A stretch of DNA of 64,000 nt. Source: JAPPHA01 sp964291635. Lineage in GTDB: Bacteria > Pseudomonadota > Alphaproteobacteria > Rhodobacterales > Rhodobacteraceae. Positions within the stretch are counted from its first letter, which is position 1, and each line of letters starts with the position of its first letter. The notes below the pieces were generated by a model that made no database searches, was not told the origin of the DNA, and saw nothing but the letters and a program-made list of their open reading frames with translations. Made by a program: the position numbers and the translations under genes. Below, one piece after another: positions 9,130-18,001 of the stretch. The stretch is from contig OZ219905.1 of the NCBI GenBank assembly GCA_964291635.2, forward strand, positions 1-64,000, in the 5' to 3' direction.

Positions 9130-9753
9130 GGTCTTCGACCTTCCCGAAACGAGGAGTACATAAACGCCGTAATGTTCGGGTCAGCCCGGATCGTAAAATG
9201 CGGCGGAAATCAGGCGGATTGTTTGGTGACCCGGCCGCGAGTTGCGCGGTTTAGGACGTCCGCAGGTCGAATCCCCCGGCGCAGATGTTGCCGTGGATGC
9301 GCAGGATTATTCTTCGAGTGATTCTGCAATTGATCTGCGATGTTGTTCGAAGAAAACATACAACCTGTCGGCCGCCTTCAAACCGACCTGGATCTCCAAT
9401 TCCTGGGGTTCCGGTTCAGAACAATGATCCAGTCGCGGAACTTTGATTCGGCCGGCGTTACCAGGCCAGCGGAAATGCCGTATTTCGACAGTCTGAAAGG
9501 AATGGACAAACGAAAGGCGCGCTTCGCCACGGCCATTCGCGCCTCACCCGGCCTCGACGAGTGTGAACCGCCACCTCAACCCCTGCCGTGCCCTGCGGTC
9601 CCTCACCGTCGCGGTCCCGCAAGTGTTGCCTTCGGTCATGACAAGGACCTCGGCACTCCGAATGCTTCGTTTTCGATGTTCAATCGTCCCGGCCACACGC
9701 GCCGCTACCAAAGCTACCGGAATCGACCCCAGGATGATTCGCCATGCATGCCG
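9130..9753. other. Non-coding or eroded stretch
   Basis: About 620 bases where no reading frame looks like a real protein. A segment near 9262-9288 faintly resembles a tRNA T-arm and 3' end but does not fold as one. It may be debris left by integration. Confidence 0.35.
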
Positions 9754-10461
9754 TCATCGCCGGCGGAAACGGACCCGCGCTTCGGATTGCCCGCGGTCGA
9801 GATGGTAACTCGTGCATGCCAGCGCGCCGTCCGCCTGCAATTCGCAGCTGCTGCGACGCACATGGATGTGCCAGCCGTCCGAACAGGGCATGTCGTCACG
9901 GTCACGGATTTCGAGCTTCCCGGAACCACCAAACCGCCCGGTCGTCCTTCCGCGGCAGGTCGTTCCGCCACCGGACCGGAGTGTTTGCTCGCCATTGCCC
10001 GCGGCATCGAAGCACATGTCCCAGCGGTCTGCACCGAACCAGCGGTACGCGATGAATCCGCCGTGCTGCTGCGTCCGGTAGTCCGAAACGAGTTCCCAGC
10101 ATCCTTCAAGAACCCGGATGTCCTGGTTCGCCCATCTTTCGAGGTTCGGGTCAGGAGCCGGAGGCGGCTCGGGTAGTGGAGGTGGCCGTGGCCTGCAACC
10201 CAGCCGTGCAAGCCGGATCTCCAGTTCCGCAACCCGGTTTTCCAACTGGGCCTGGCGGGCCAGCGTTGCCTCGAGTTGCGGGTCGTGCCCCGGTGCTTCC
10301 CTGGGGCACCCCTCCGCCATCGCGCGCCGGAATGGGAAGGCAACCCCGCACGCTTGCAGCACGTACCAGGCGGAAAACGCGCAGGCGACGGTGAGCAGGA
10401 CGACCAGTCCAACGACGACGAATGGGCCACGGCGTCGGGAATACCCGGTCCCGCGTTTCAT
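9754..10461 (-). CDS. Membrane-anchored protein with coiled coil and an SrfA-like C-terminal domain
   Basis: A 235-residue protein. Residues 13-37 form one membrane segment (FVVVGLVVLLTVACAFSAWY) after a basic N-terminus. A heptad-like coiled coil covers about 62-88 (LEATLARQAQLENRVAELEI). A proline-rich linker (RPRPPPLPEPPPAPDP) and a cysteine-bearing domain follow, with LEGCWELVSDYR, WDMCFDAAGNGEQTLRSGGG and TTCRGRTTGRFGGSGKLEI. From memory, this last domain resembles the C-terminal part of SrfA-type proteins encoded beside SrfB/SrfC genes. No such partners are nearby, so the assignment is tentative. It is probably a bitopic inner-membrane protein with the Cys domain in the periplasm. Confidence 0.6.
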   Translation of the reverse strand: MKRGTGYSRRRGPFVVVGLVVLLTVACAFSAWYVLQACGVAFPFRRAMAEGCPREAPGHDPQLEATLARQAQLENRVAELEIRLARLGCRPRPPPLPEPPPAPDPNLERWANQDIRVLEGCWELVSDYRTQQHGGFIAYRWFGADRWDMCFDAAGNGEQTLRSGGGTTCRGRTTGRFGGSGKLEIRDRDDMPCSDGWHIHVRRSSCELQADGALACTSYHLDRGQSEARVRFRRR

Positions 10462-10669
10462 GTCATCATCCCGCTTGCGTGCGCCAACCAGGGCAGGATT
10501 ATGAACTCGCCGAAAGAGCGTTGTCCAGCACGTGTTTCAGTACCTGGGGTCTATCGAAGGCAGCGCGGTGAAGTTCAGCCGCTCTATCTTCTTTGTCGTC
10601 TCGTGGCTTTGAATTACGTTCCATCGACACTCATCGCCGACCATTGCGCGACGTACATGCCTTGCAAGG

Positions 10670-11164
10670 TCATCTGCCAGGCCTTGCAACCTGTTGATCC
10701 TGAATGAGAGACACCGGCAGTGCGTCTGGCAGAAATCCCTTTTTTCCGAATCCGCAGGTAATGCCCAGGTCCCTCAGCCGGAGACAGAGCACATCGCTTT
10801 TTTCCATACAACCGGTTTCGAGCAACGATGACGGAAGACATTCGAGGTGTCGCCCGATTCCCTCGATGTCCGAACTCATCTCGTCCGGCATGAACGGCAT
10901 TGTTTTTGCCGACGGTTCGATCCGGATTCCCCAATCCGGTTCGTGTGAGCCAATAGGAGGAGGAAGCAGAAGTGGCGGGGTTGTTGCGACGCTGTATTCA
11001 CCTTCCGCGAACGCACAAGCCTGCCAGCCGTGACCGTTGGCAAGGTGCCGAAGCGCTGCCTCTTCGAGAGCGGCGATGGATTTTTGCGGCCTGTTGAACG
11101 AAGATTCGATCGACACATGGCTTCCACGCACTCGAACTTCTTCATGTCGTCGCACAATCTGCAC
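10670..11164 (-). CDS. Hypothetical protein, uncertain
   Basis: A 164-residue open frame starting with GTG at 11164. Its composition looks protein-like (SHVSIESSFNRPQKSIAALE, EAALRHLANGHGWQACAFAE), but I recognise no family, signal or membrane segment. The opposite frames are less convincing. It may instead be an unused open frame in a high-GC region. Confidence 0.25.
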   Translation of the reverse strand: MQIVRRHEEVRVRGSHVSIESSFNRPQKSIAALEEAALRHLANGHGWQACAFAEGEYSVATTPPLLLPPPIGSHEPDWGIRIEPSAKTMPFMPDEMSSDIEGIGRHLECLPSSLLETGCMEKSDVLCLRLRDLGITCGFGKKGFLPDALPVSLIQDQQVARPGR

Positions 11165-11199
11165 GTGATCCGGACCGCTGATTCCGGAAGCGGCACGCT

Positions 11200-11568
11200 G
11201 TGCTGATGAACGAACACGACGGAATGGAACGGGTCATAAGGGCCATACGCTACCTGCCGGACTGTTGGGGCCGTGGCCGTGGAGATGTGGAGCGGGAGCT
11301 GGAATTCTTCCGCACGAACAGATTACGCATGCGCTATCGAGCCCTGAAGGACCGCAATCTCCCGATCGGCAGCGCCGTGCCCGACGCCGCGAACAAGAGC
11401 ATCGTGACAAAAGGATTCAAGGGTTCAGGCATTCGATTGAGCATGGAGGGCCGCCAGGCGATCATGACCTTTCGGGCACTGATCCTCTCGGGCCGGTTCG
11501 ACCGCGCGTGGAACGCTCTCGCGGCAAACGACAACGCGAATCCAACCCGCCAGGTCCTCGCAGCATGA
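11200..11568 (+). pseudogene. ISKra4-family transposase, C-terminal fragment
   Basis: About 120 residues match the C-terminus of ISKra4-type transposases: RAIRYLPDCWGRGRGDVERE, ELEFFRTNRLRMRYRALKDR, then NLPIGSAVPDAANKSIVTKG, FKGSGIRLSMEGRQAIMTFR and SGRFDRAWNALA. In the family the NLPIGSGVVEAACK motif bears a catalytic Glu; here that position reads Asp-Ala-Ala (PDAANK). The N-terminal two thirds are absent, so this is a dead relic. No terminal repeats were identified. Confidence 0.7.
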
Positions 11569-11899
11569 GACCGAAAACGTCGCCACGTTTGATTTACACC
11601 CGCCGTCTCTTCCGCCTTGGTAATCTTCGTCAGAACGCGATCGAGCTCGGGATTGCCAGTCAAGGTCCGGTCGAAGACAAACAGGGGCGCGGGGCAGTGT
11701 CGTTCCGGATTGCGAAAGCGAGATCCATCAACACCGACCAACGAACGCGCAGGCAAGAGCAGGTTTGCCAACCTGGGCGGCAGTCCCGCCTTCCTTTCCC
11801 AGCGGAAGAAGCAAAATGTCTTCGGCGAAGCTCAAAATTGCAGATCGGTTCCAGTGGCATTGCGACGCCAATGTCATCATCTGATTGGCGGTTTTTCAC
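11569..11899. other. Intergenic stretch downstream of the formamidase-like gene
   Basis: About 330 bases between the ISKra4 relic and the convergent formamidase-like gene. No gene, clear terminator or repeat could be supported. Confidence 0.35.
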
Positions 11900-14083
11900 T
11901 CAAGTGCTTGAGGCGCCTTGCCGGGATCCATCCGAGAGTTCGGAATGAATCATCCTGTTGACGACGTTTTCAAGGATTCTGGAGACGTTATTGTCGAAGC
12001 CGTTCCAGGGAAGGCTGCCACAAAAGGTGATGGACCCCGTCGAAAACACTGAACCTCCAGCGGGCAAATCGAAATACACCATGTCCGCCCTGAGCAGATT
12101 GCCGATGGGTTCCCCGGGCCAGTTGGTCAAATGGGTCAACTGTTCCTCGTGAACCAGGATCGGGCGATCCTTGTGCCCCTCGGAACTGGCAAGAACGACG
12201 ACATTGTCCGGAGAACCCAGGCGGGGGTCGACGCGATCCATCTCGAACCCCGCCGCGCCACCGCCACTGAAACCGAAATCTCCGATGACGTCACCGTTTA
12301 CGCCTTCGAATATCCAGTCATACGCAGGGTCGAAACACTTCCGCCGGTAGTGTGATCCGTGGAACTCGCCTTGCGCGGTGAAACCTATTCCGACGAGTTC
12401 TTGCGGAGGACGGCCACGCCTGCGCCAAAGTCCGCCATACGCACCGTCGAACGCATTGAAATACTCGCCCGGCTCCGCGGCCCAGGCCCGTATGCCACCT
12501 TCCGTGCGGCGGATTTCGATGGCGCCCGTCTCGGTTTCGTGCAGCGCGATCCGCCAATAGAATCCGTTGCCGCCCAGATACATGAGGTTGCCCCCGGAAT
12601 CGCGGTAACCCTGCAGTGCGTCCAGCGTTCGATCCGTATGGTACTCCGGGTGGCTCGTGGTCATGACCGCTCGGTAGTCCGCGAGGCACGCCGAACCCTC
12701 CTCGTGCAGTTCCCGATCAGTGATGACATCGTAAGCGATGCCCTTGGCGTGCAGCCAGGAAATCAGGTGGCTGTCCGCCTGGAAGTGACGCAATCCCGAG
12801 CACTCCGAATTCCCGAACGTCCGGTAGCCGGGCCGCAGGTTGAACAACGGTCGCCTGTGGGAGGCATGGCAGATGCCGGAGCCATCCGAATGGACATTGT
12901 AGGTCGAGAGACCATAACTGCGATATTCCGCCGGATTGTACGGATATGCATCCCATTCCCGGTTGCGGTCCTGCCAGGACGGATCGTAGTCAGGCCGTGC
13001 GTGATTGCCGTAAACCACGTAGGTGAAGGTCGGGATCAGCACGCACAGGTTCGCACGCGGCTTTCGCCTGGAGGGGCAAACGTAGAAGGGCATGGCATCC
13101 CGGTGCTCGCCGCACGAAATGCGCATCACGTACACGCCGCTCGGAAAATCCCCGGGAACACGGAAAGTGAAATCGGTCTCCCATTGAAAATCGTATATGT
13201 CGTCCTCGTGGAAGTGGATTGCACCATAGTGTTCGGGAGCGTGCCGCCAGCACATTTCCGTTGCGTTCCAGCATGAGCCGGTCACCGCGCGCGCCGGAAG
13301 GTTGACGAGGCGGGCATCGATCTGGTTCGTGCTCGAATCGCGGATCGTCGTGGTGGAGATGTCCCTGGAAAAATCCCACTGAGCGATTACGGATCGATCG
13401 GATCTTTCGGTCCCGCGATAGAGTCCTGGCGCTTCGATCTTGCCATTGAAGTGCTCGCACGCAGTGCCGTTTTGCATCCGGGCCGCGATACTTGCACGCT
13501 GGTGGACTTCCCCCTTCGCCAGGTCGCACCTCTCGGAATAACGCACTTCGTTCGGAAAGGCGGTTCCAAGTTCCCGTTGACGAATGAAAAGCCTGCCCGA
13601 TGCGGAATCAAATCCCGCTTCGAGCTTGTACCACCGGCGCAGCCTGATGCCGGTCGGTGCGTAAACAACTCCCTCGCCGACCGAAATCGCCGACGCCCCC
13701 TCCCCCGAAACAAAGAGTTTGACGTCACCGACGCTCAGGATCGTTTGCCGGGTTTCCCTGGCGAGGGTCGGGAAGATGGTTGCGGCCATCAGGAACCCGT
13801 CGCCAGGCCGCAGCAACACCCGTTTATCCGTCACCGCGTAGGATCCCGGGTAGAACGGTTGGTAGCGTGACGGAAATGCCCGTTCCGCGAAGGCCTCCTC
13901 CACGGGCTCCTCGACCATTCCCATCCCGGCAGGATTCGGATCGGCGCTGATTGAGCGTGTCAGCCAGGCAGTGAACGGCTCGGTGCCGGTTGACGAGACC
14001 TTGAACCCGATGGTTTCCCCCGGCCGCACCGACAAGCGATCAGAATATCCCGCCAGCGGCACGATTCCGTCGTCTCTTTCCAT
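11900..14083 (-). CDS. N,N-dimethylformamidase large-subunit-like enzyme
   Basis: A 727-residue protein matching the large subunit of N,N-dimethylformamidase, the iron amidohydrolase that splits DMF to formate and dimethylamine. It begins with an Ig-like domain (GYSDRLSVRPGETIGFKVSS), continues through a lectin/laminin-like segment (TGIRLRRWYKLEAGFDSASG), and has the family core: LIPTFTYVVYGNHARPDYDP, DADSHLI-like FQADSHLISWLHAKGIAYDV, MTTSHPEYHTDRTLDALQGY and GGNLMYLGGNGFYWRI. Tyr and Glu residues in these segments are candidates for the 2-Tyr/1-Glu iron site. Start is ATG at 14083, four bases after the TRAP permease stop. No small subunit (dmfA1) gene is visible. The true substrate may be another formamide or N-substituted amide imported by the adjacent TRAP system. 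Confidence 0.8.
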   Translation of the reverse strand: MERDDGIVPLAGYSDRLSVRPGETIGFKVSSTGTEPFTAWLTRSISADPNPAGMGMVEEPVEEAFAERAFPSRYQPFYPGSYAVTDKRVLLRPGDGFLMAATIFPTLARETRQTILSVGDVKLFVSGEGASAISVGEGVVYAPTGIRLRRWYKLEAGFDSASGRLFIRQRELGTAFPNEVRYSERCDLAKGEVHQRASIAARMQNGTACEHFNGKIEAPGLYRGTERSDRSVIAQWDFSRDISTTTIRDSSTNQIDARLVNLPARAVTGSCWNATEMCWRHAPEHYGAIHFHEDDIYDFQWETDFTFRVPGDFPSGVYVMRISCGEHRDAMPFYVCPSRRKPRANLCVLIPTFTYVVYGNHARPDYDPSWQDRNREWDAYPYNPAEYRSYGLSTYNVHSDGSGICHASHRRPLFNLRPGYRTFGNSECSGLRHFQADSHLISWLHAKGIAYDVITDRELHEEGSACLADYRAVMTTSHPEYHTDRTLDALQGYRDSGGNLMYLGGNGFYWRIALHETETGAIEIRRTEGGIRAWAAEPGEYFNAFDGAYGGLWRRRGRPPQELVGIGFTAQGEFHGSHYRRKCFDPAYDWIFEGVNGDVIGDFGFSGGGAAGFEMDRVDPRLGSPDNVVVLASSEGHKDRPILVHEEQLTHLTNWPGEPIGNLLRADMVYFDLPAGGSVFSTGSITFCGSLPWNGFDNNVSRILENVVNRMIHSELSDGSRQGASST

Positions 14084-14087
14084 AGTG

Positions 14088-15383
14088 CTAATACACTCGC
14101 TCTCCGTAAACCAAGTCGGGAAGGAACGTGACCCACTCGGAGAAGAATACAAGGATGAAGATCATCGCGATATAGGGGATCAACAACGGCAACACACCCA
14201 AGGAAATCTGCTCGATCGAAGTCCTGCTGATACGCGCGGCAACAAACAGGTTCACACCGATTGGCGGCGTCAGGAACCCGAGTTCGCAGGTCATGACGGT
14301 GAATATGCCGAACAGGATCGGATCCACCCCCAGGCTTGTGACAAGGGGAAGAAAGACCGCGGTAAAGATGATGATCTGGGGAATGCTCTCCAGCCACATG
14401 CCGACCAGGATGTAGAACACGCCGATCAGGAGCAGCACCAGCCAGGGATACGCCGTCAACTCCTCGAACAGGGCGAGGATTGATTGCGGAATGTCGTAGA
14501 GCGTGACCAACTGCCCGAATGCCTTGGTGGACCCAAGGATGAACAGCACCGTACCAATCACGATGGCGGTAAACCTGAAGGCTTCAAACACCTTCTTGAG
14601 GGTCAGGCCCCGATAGACGAACAGGCCGACAAACAAACCGTAAAATACGGCCACGCCCGCCGCTTCGGATGGAGTGAAGACGCCCGTATAGATTCCGCCG
14701 AGTATCAGGACAGGCGCAAACACCGCCCATTTCCCGTCCCACAATGCTTCGAGAAGCGGCCGCCACCTGAACGTTTCACCGACGCCGCCATAGTCGTTGC
14801 GCAGCGCAACGATGAACGTGACCAGCATCAGCAGCAAACCGAGGGCAATCCCGGGGAGAATGCCTGCAAGAAACAGGCGTGGAATGGATTCGTCCGAAAC
14901 AAGCGCGTAAATGATCAGCAGGTTGCTCGGAGGGATCATGCTGCCAAGCGCGCCGGCTGCTGCGGCAATTGCGCCGGCGAACCTCGGCTTGTAGCTTTCC
15001 TCGATCATGGCCGGAATCGTGATCGACCCGATTGCAGCCGTTGTTGCGGGGCCGGACCCCGAAAGCGCGGCGAAAAACATGCAGGCGACCACGGTCACGA
15101 GACCCAACCCGCCCTTGTAGGCACCGACTAGCCTGTGGGCGATGGCGACCAGTTTTTCCGACATGCCGCCATGTTCCATCAACTGTCCCGCCAACACGAA
15201 CAACGGAATCGTCACCAGGGGAAATGGTTCGAAGGCTGTCCAGGCAGACTGGGCCATCAAGGTAAGCGGAATGTCGGCGATCAGTATCCCGGCAACCGTC
15301 GCGATGCCGGCAGCAAACGGAATCGGCACCCCGATGGCCATCGTGAAGACGAAGACGGCCGCCATGACCAGGGGGCCGTTCAC
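14088..15383 (-). CDS. dctM: TRAP transporter large permease DctM
   Basis: A 431-residue membrane protein with about 11-12 hydrophobic segments, the transport subunit of a sodium-driven TRAP importer. Family marks include GHEG-like QLMEHGGMSEKLVAIAHRLV, the SGSGPATTAAIGSITIPAM motif, GALGSMIPPSNLLIIYALVS, YTGVFTPSEAAGVAVFYGLF and LGFLTPPIGVNLFVAARISR. Translation most likely starts at a GTG (15383) that overlaps the dctQ stop as GTGA. An ATG at 15365 is possible. It is followed after four bases by the formamidase-like gene, so all four genes form one operon. Confidence 0.92.
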   Translation of the reverse strand: MNGPLVMAAVFVFTMAIGVPIPFAAGIATVAGILIADIPLTLMAQSAWTAFEPFPLVTIPLFVLAGQLMEHGGMSEKLVAIAHRLVGAYKGGLGLVTVVACMFFAALSGSGPATTAAIGSITIPAMIEESYKPRFAGAIAAAAGALGSMIPPSNLLIIYALVSDESIPRLFLAGILPGIALGLLLMLVTFIVALRNDYGGVGETFRWRPLLEALWDGKWAVFAPVLILGGIYTGVFTPSEAAGVAVFYGLFVGLFVYRGLTLKKVFEAFRFTAIVIGTVLFILGSTKAFGQLVTLYDIPQSILALFEELTAYPWLVLLLIGVFYILVGMWLESIPQIIIFTAVFLPLVTSLGVDPILFGIFTVMTCELGFLTPPIGVNLFVAARISRTSIEQISLGVLPLLIPYIAMIFILVFFSEWVTFLPDLVYGERVY

Positions 15384-15886
15384 AGCGGCAGTCCTTTCCA
15401 GCCGGATCTGCCCCAGCGCCAATAGACCTGCAGCATCCGGAACGCCATCAGGACGAAGCCGGCCGGGATGAATATCTGGACCCATCTCTGCTCGATACCA
15501 AGGCCGGGAGTAATGTAGGTTACTTCAAACAACAGTTGGGTAAACAGGACCGTCTGGTGAACCATGAACCAGACGAAGCCGAACCACGCTGCGTCGGCGA
15601 GAACGATGCAGGTGATCTGCAAAGGTCGCGGCAGGGCATTGACCAGCATCGTTATGCGTATGTGTGCACGTTCGCGGACAGCCAAAGAAGCGCCGAGGTA
15701 GACGGCGAAAATCATGCCGAAAACGGCGGTTTCCTCGGCCCAGGCGCTCGCTGATGTGAACACGAACCGCAGAATGACCTGGACCATCACGCTGCCGGCG
15801 ACGACGGCCAGGCTGATCATGCAAAGAACGTCTTCAAAGTACCTGTCGAGTATGGAAAGCAAGACCATCCCCTTGCCGCAGATCAC
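15380..15886 (-). CDS. dctQ: TRAP transporter small permease DctQ
   Basis: A 168-residue protein with four predicted membrane segments, the small integral subunit that bridges the binding protein and DctM. Typical features are MVQVILRFVFTSASAWAEET and FGMIFAVYLGASLAVRERAH, then the His-Ile-Arg pattern (AHIRITML). It starts with GTG; an internal ATG at 15868 is an alternative. It overlaps dctM by four bases. A stem-loop separates it from dctP. Confidence 0.9.
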   Translation of the reverse strand: MICGKGMVLLSILDRYFEDVLCMISLAVVAGSVMVQVILRFVFTSASAWAEETAVFGMIFAVYLGASLAVRERAHIRITMLVNALPRPLQITCIVLADAAWFGFVWFMVHQTVLFTQLLFEVTYITPGLGIEQRWVQIFIPAGFVLMAFRMLQVYWRWGRSGWKGLPL

Positions 15887-15941
15887 CCCGGTTCAATGTG
15901 CGGGTTCGCCGCTTTGCCGCTGACGTGACGTTAGCAAGGCA

Positions 15942-15982
15942 GGACGGGCCGTTTCAAACCGAAGTTTGACTCCGGCCCGTCC
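15942..15982 (-). promoter_or_regulatory. Intercistronic stem-loop between dctP and dctQ
   Basis: A perfect 10-bp stem (GGACGGGCCG, 15942-15951, with its complement 15973-15982) encloses a second hairpin (TCAAAC/GTTTGA). No T-run follows on the minus strand. It probably works as a processing or stability element that raises dctP mRNA over dctQM rather than as a full terminator. Confidence 0.65.
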
Positions 15983-16006
15983 CCCTCCCAAGGAGGACTT
16001 GGCGGG

Positions 16007-17020
16007 TTATTCCGCGGCTGTCCGGATGGCAGCCAGCAGATTCCTGAAGTCGTCGCCCTTTTCCGCCGCGTAGCGATCCTGCACCCGCTGTCCCGCGGCA
16101 ATGAAGTCGGACTTGTCGAAGTCGGTCGTCTGCATGCCGCCCTGCCCCTCCGTCGTGAGGAATGCCCGGATCTCCGAGATCTGCCTGGACATTTCCTCCT
16201 TGTGGAAGACGCCCGCATCGAAGGCAGCCTTCAATACAGCCTCTGTCTGGGCATCGTCGAGCTTGTCCATGATGCGCGGGCTGGCAAACAGGGGGGACAT
16301 GTAGGAGAAGTGCTCGAGCTGCGTGAAATAAGGCATGATCTCGTAGAACTTCTGCGACTTGATGAACGAGGTTCCGTTGTCTGCGCCGTCGACAGTTCCC
16401 GTCTGGAGCGCGGTTGGCGTGTCAGCCCAGGCGAGCGGAATCGGCGCTGCCCCGAACTCCTTGAACGTATCGATCATGACCTGGTTCTTCGGAACGCGAA
16501 CCTTTAGGCCCTTCATGTCAGCCATGGTCTTGATCGGCTGGCGCGAATTGTAGAAGTCGCGGTCCCCGACAAAGCCGTAGGTCAGGAGGTGAACCCTGGT
16601 TGCCGCCTTGAGTTGTTCGGCGAATTCCCGCCCGACGTCGCCCTCCAGAACCTTGTAGGCATGTTCTTTGCTCTGAAAGATGTACGGCAGGACGAACGCG
16701 TCCATCAGCGGGAAGTGCGGTGACACGTTGTTGCCGGTAATGATGTACATATCGACCGTGCCCAACTGCATCGCCTTGAATGCCTCGTCTTCCGTCAGGA
16801 GTTGCGCACAGCAACGCACCTTCACGTCGATACTGTCTTCGGAATATTCCTCGGCCAGCTCCTCGAACTTGTCGGCCAGAACGGCATAACTGCTGGTATT
16901 CGCTGCCGCGTAGCCGAGATTGATGGTCAGGTCGGCCGCACCCGCGGTTCCGCCGCCAAGGATCAGCCCTGCCGCCGCCACGGCAGTGGAGGCAACCTTT
17001 CGAGCAATTCTTGCGAACAT
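16007..17020 (-). CDS. dctP: TRAP transporter solute-binding protein DctP
   Basis: A 337-residue periplasmic binding protein with a Sec signal peptide (VASTAVAAAGLILGGGTAGA, cleavage near AGA-AD). The DctP core is clear: INLGYAAANTSSYAVLADKF, MKGLKVRVPKNQVMIDTFKE with the conserved Arg that usually salt-bridges a ligand carboxylate, ALQTGTVDGADNGTSFIKSQ, and KFYEIMPYFTQLEHFSYMSP. A GGGAGGAAAAGG ribosome site lies just before the ATG. As first gene of the operon it delivers the substrate to DctQM, and the operon ends with a formamidase-like enzyme. The ligand is therefore likely an amide or carboxylate, but this is not proven. Confidence 0.92.
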   Translation of the reverse strand: MFARIARKVASTAVAAAGLILGGGTAGAADLTINLGYAAANTSSYAVLADKFEELAEEYSEDSIDVKVRCCAQLLTEDEAFKAMQLGTVDMYIITGNNVSPHFPLMDAFVLPYIFQSKEHAYKVLEGDVGREFAEQLKAATRVHLLTYGFVGDRDFYNSRQPIKTMADMKGLKVRVPKNQVMIDTFKEFGAAPIPLAWADTPTALQTGTVDGADNGTSFIKSQKFYEIMPYFTQLEHFSYMSPLFASPRIMDKLDDAQTEAVLKAAFDAGVFHKEEMSRQISEIRAFLTTEGQGGMQTTDFDKSDFIAAGQRVQDRYAAEKGDDFRNLLAAIRTAAE

Positions 17021-17116
17021 CCTTTTCCTCCCTGTTGTGAGTGCGAGGAAAATGTCGCATGTATCCTAATGCAAGTATAATATCAAATTGGGTTATATTG
17101 ATGCCGTTGTGATATC
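17021..17116. promoter_or_regulatory. Divergent promoter region of dctP and the LysR gene
   Basis: A 96-base A/T-rich interval between the divergent dctP and LysR genes. A dyad ATAT-N11-ATAT (17080-17098) lies close to the LysR start and resembles a LysR-type T-N11-A box, so the regulator probably controls both directions from here. Confidence 0.5.
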
Positions 17117-18001
17117 ATGAATTTCGGCCTGAGACATATCCGGTATTTCGCGGCTGTCGCTGAAGAGCTGCATTTCCGGCGTGCCGCCGAACGGCTGAAC
17201 ATGGCGCAGCCGGCGTTGAGCCGCTCCGTCAAGCACCTGGAAACCCAGCTCGGCGTACAACTCCTCGAGCGTTCCAACCGGCATGTCAGGCTGACCCACG
17301 CCGGCAGGGTGTTTTTCGAGGGCTGCCAGGAAGTGCTTGAGACGATGGAGGGCGTGATCGCGCGGACGAACAAGGCGACGACCGGGGAGCTCGGCCACCT
17401 GGTTGTCGGCTACACGGATTTCGCCGTCTGCGGAGAATTGCCCGCGATACTCAGGGACTTTCACGAGCGGCACCCCGACATCACGATCGAGCCCGTGCAC
17501 GGCTTTACGGCCGGGCAGTTGGAAAAGCTCAAGACCGGAAAACTCGATTTCGGATTCCTCACGGGCCCCATCAACCATACGGAATTCGCGAGCGTGACGG
17601 TTCAGGACGATCCGTTCGTCGCCGTGCTCTACGACAGCCATCCGCTGGCCAACAGGAACGGCGTCGAGCTGGGCGAGCTTGCCGAAGAACCGTTCGTGCT
17701 CGGCAACCCGAGCGGTTGGCAACATTTCAACGATCACCTTTTCAGGATTTGCCGTCACGCCGGATTTGCCCCGGAAATCGCGCAGTACGCATTCAACTCG
17801 GAAGGAATCTTCGGCCTGATCGCTTGTGAGATGGGCATCACCATTCACACGACATGCGCGGAAAACATCTTGCGAAAGGGTCTCGTCCTCCAGCCCATCA
17901 AGGATCTCGACGCAACCTTGCCGACAATCGCCGCCTGGAGGAATGCGGAGGTCACATCGACGCAACAGCTGTTTGCGGAGTTCCTGGTTGAACGAATCTG
18001 A
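17117..18001 (+). CDS. LysR-type transcriptional regulator of the TRAP-formamidase operon
   Basis: A 294-residue LysR regulator. The winged helix-turn-helix fills residues 1-60 (LRHIRYFAAVAEELHFRRAA, ERLNMAQPALSRSVKHLETQ, LGVQLLERSNRHVRLTHAGR). A linker helix and a LysR substrate-binding domain follow (GHLVVGYTDFAVCGELPAIL, GFLTGPI, DPFVAVLYDSHPLANRN). It is complete. Its divergent position beside dctP strongly suggests it senses the imported compound or a breakdown product and activates the operon. The inducer is unknown. Confidence 0.9.
   Translation: MNFGLRHIRYFAAVAEELHFRRAAERLNMAQPALSRSVKHLETQLGVQLLERSNRHVRLTHAGRVFFEGCQEVLETMEGVIARTNKATTGELGHLVVGYTDFAVCGELPAILRDFHERHPDITIEPVHGFTAGQLEKLKTGKLDFGFLTGPINHTEFASVTVQDDPFVAVLYDSHPLANRNGVELGELAEEPFVLGNPSGWQHFNDHLFRICRHAGFAPEIAQYAFNSEGIFGLIACEMGITIHTTCAENILRKGLVLQPIKDLDATLPTIAAWRNAEVTSTQQLFAEFLVERI

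Noticed and set aside
8226..9254. Open frame of 342 codons on the plus strand
   Set aside because: It is antisense to the recombinase gene, which carries a complete set of catalytic residues.
9262..9288. Sequence resembling a tRNA T-arm and 3' end near the recombinase gene
   Set aside because: The T-loop lacks a base, no acceptor, D or anticodon arm can be built upstream, and no matching copy was found at the other recombinase relic.
12359..13276. Open frame of 305 codons on the plus strand
   Set aside because: It is antisense to the formamidase-like gene.
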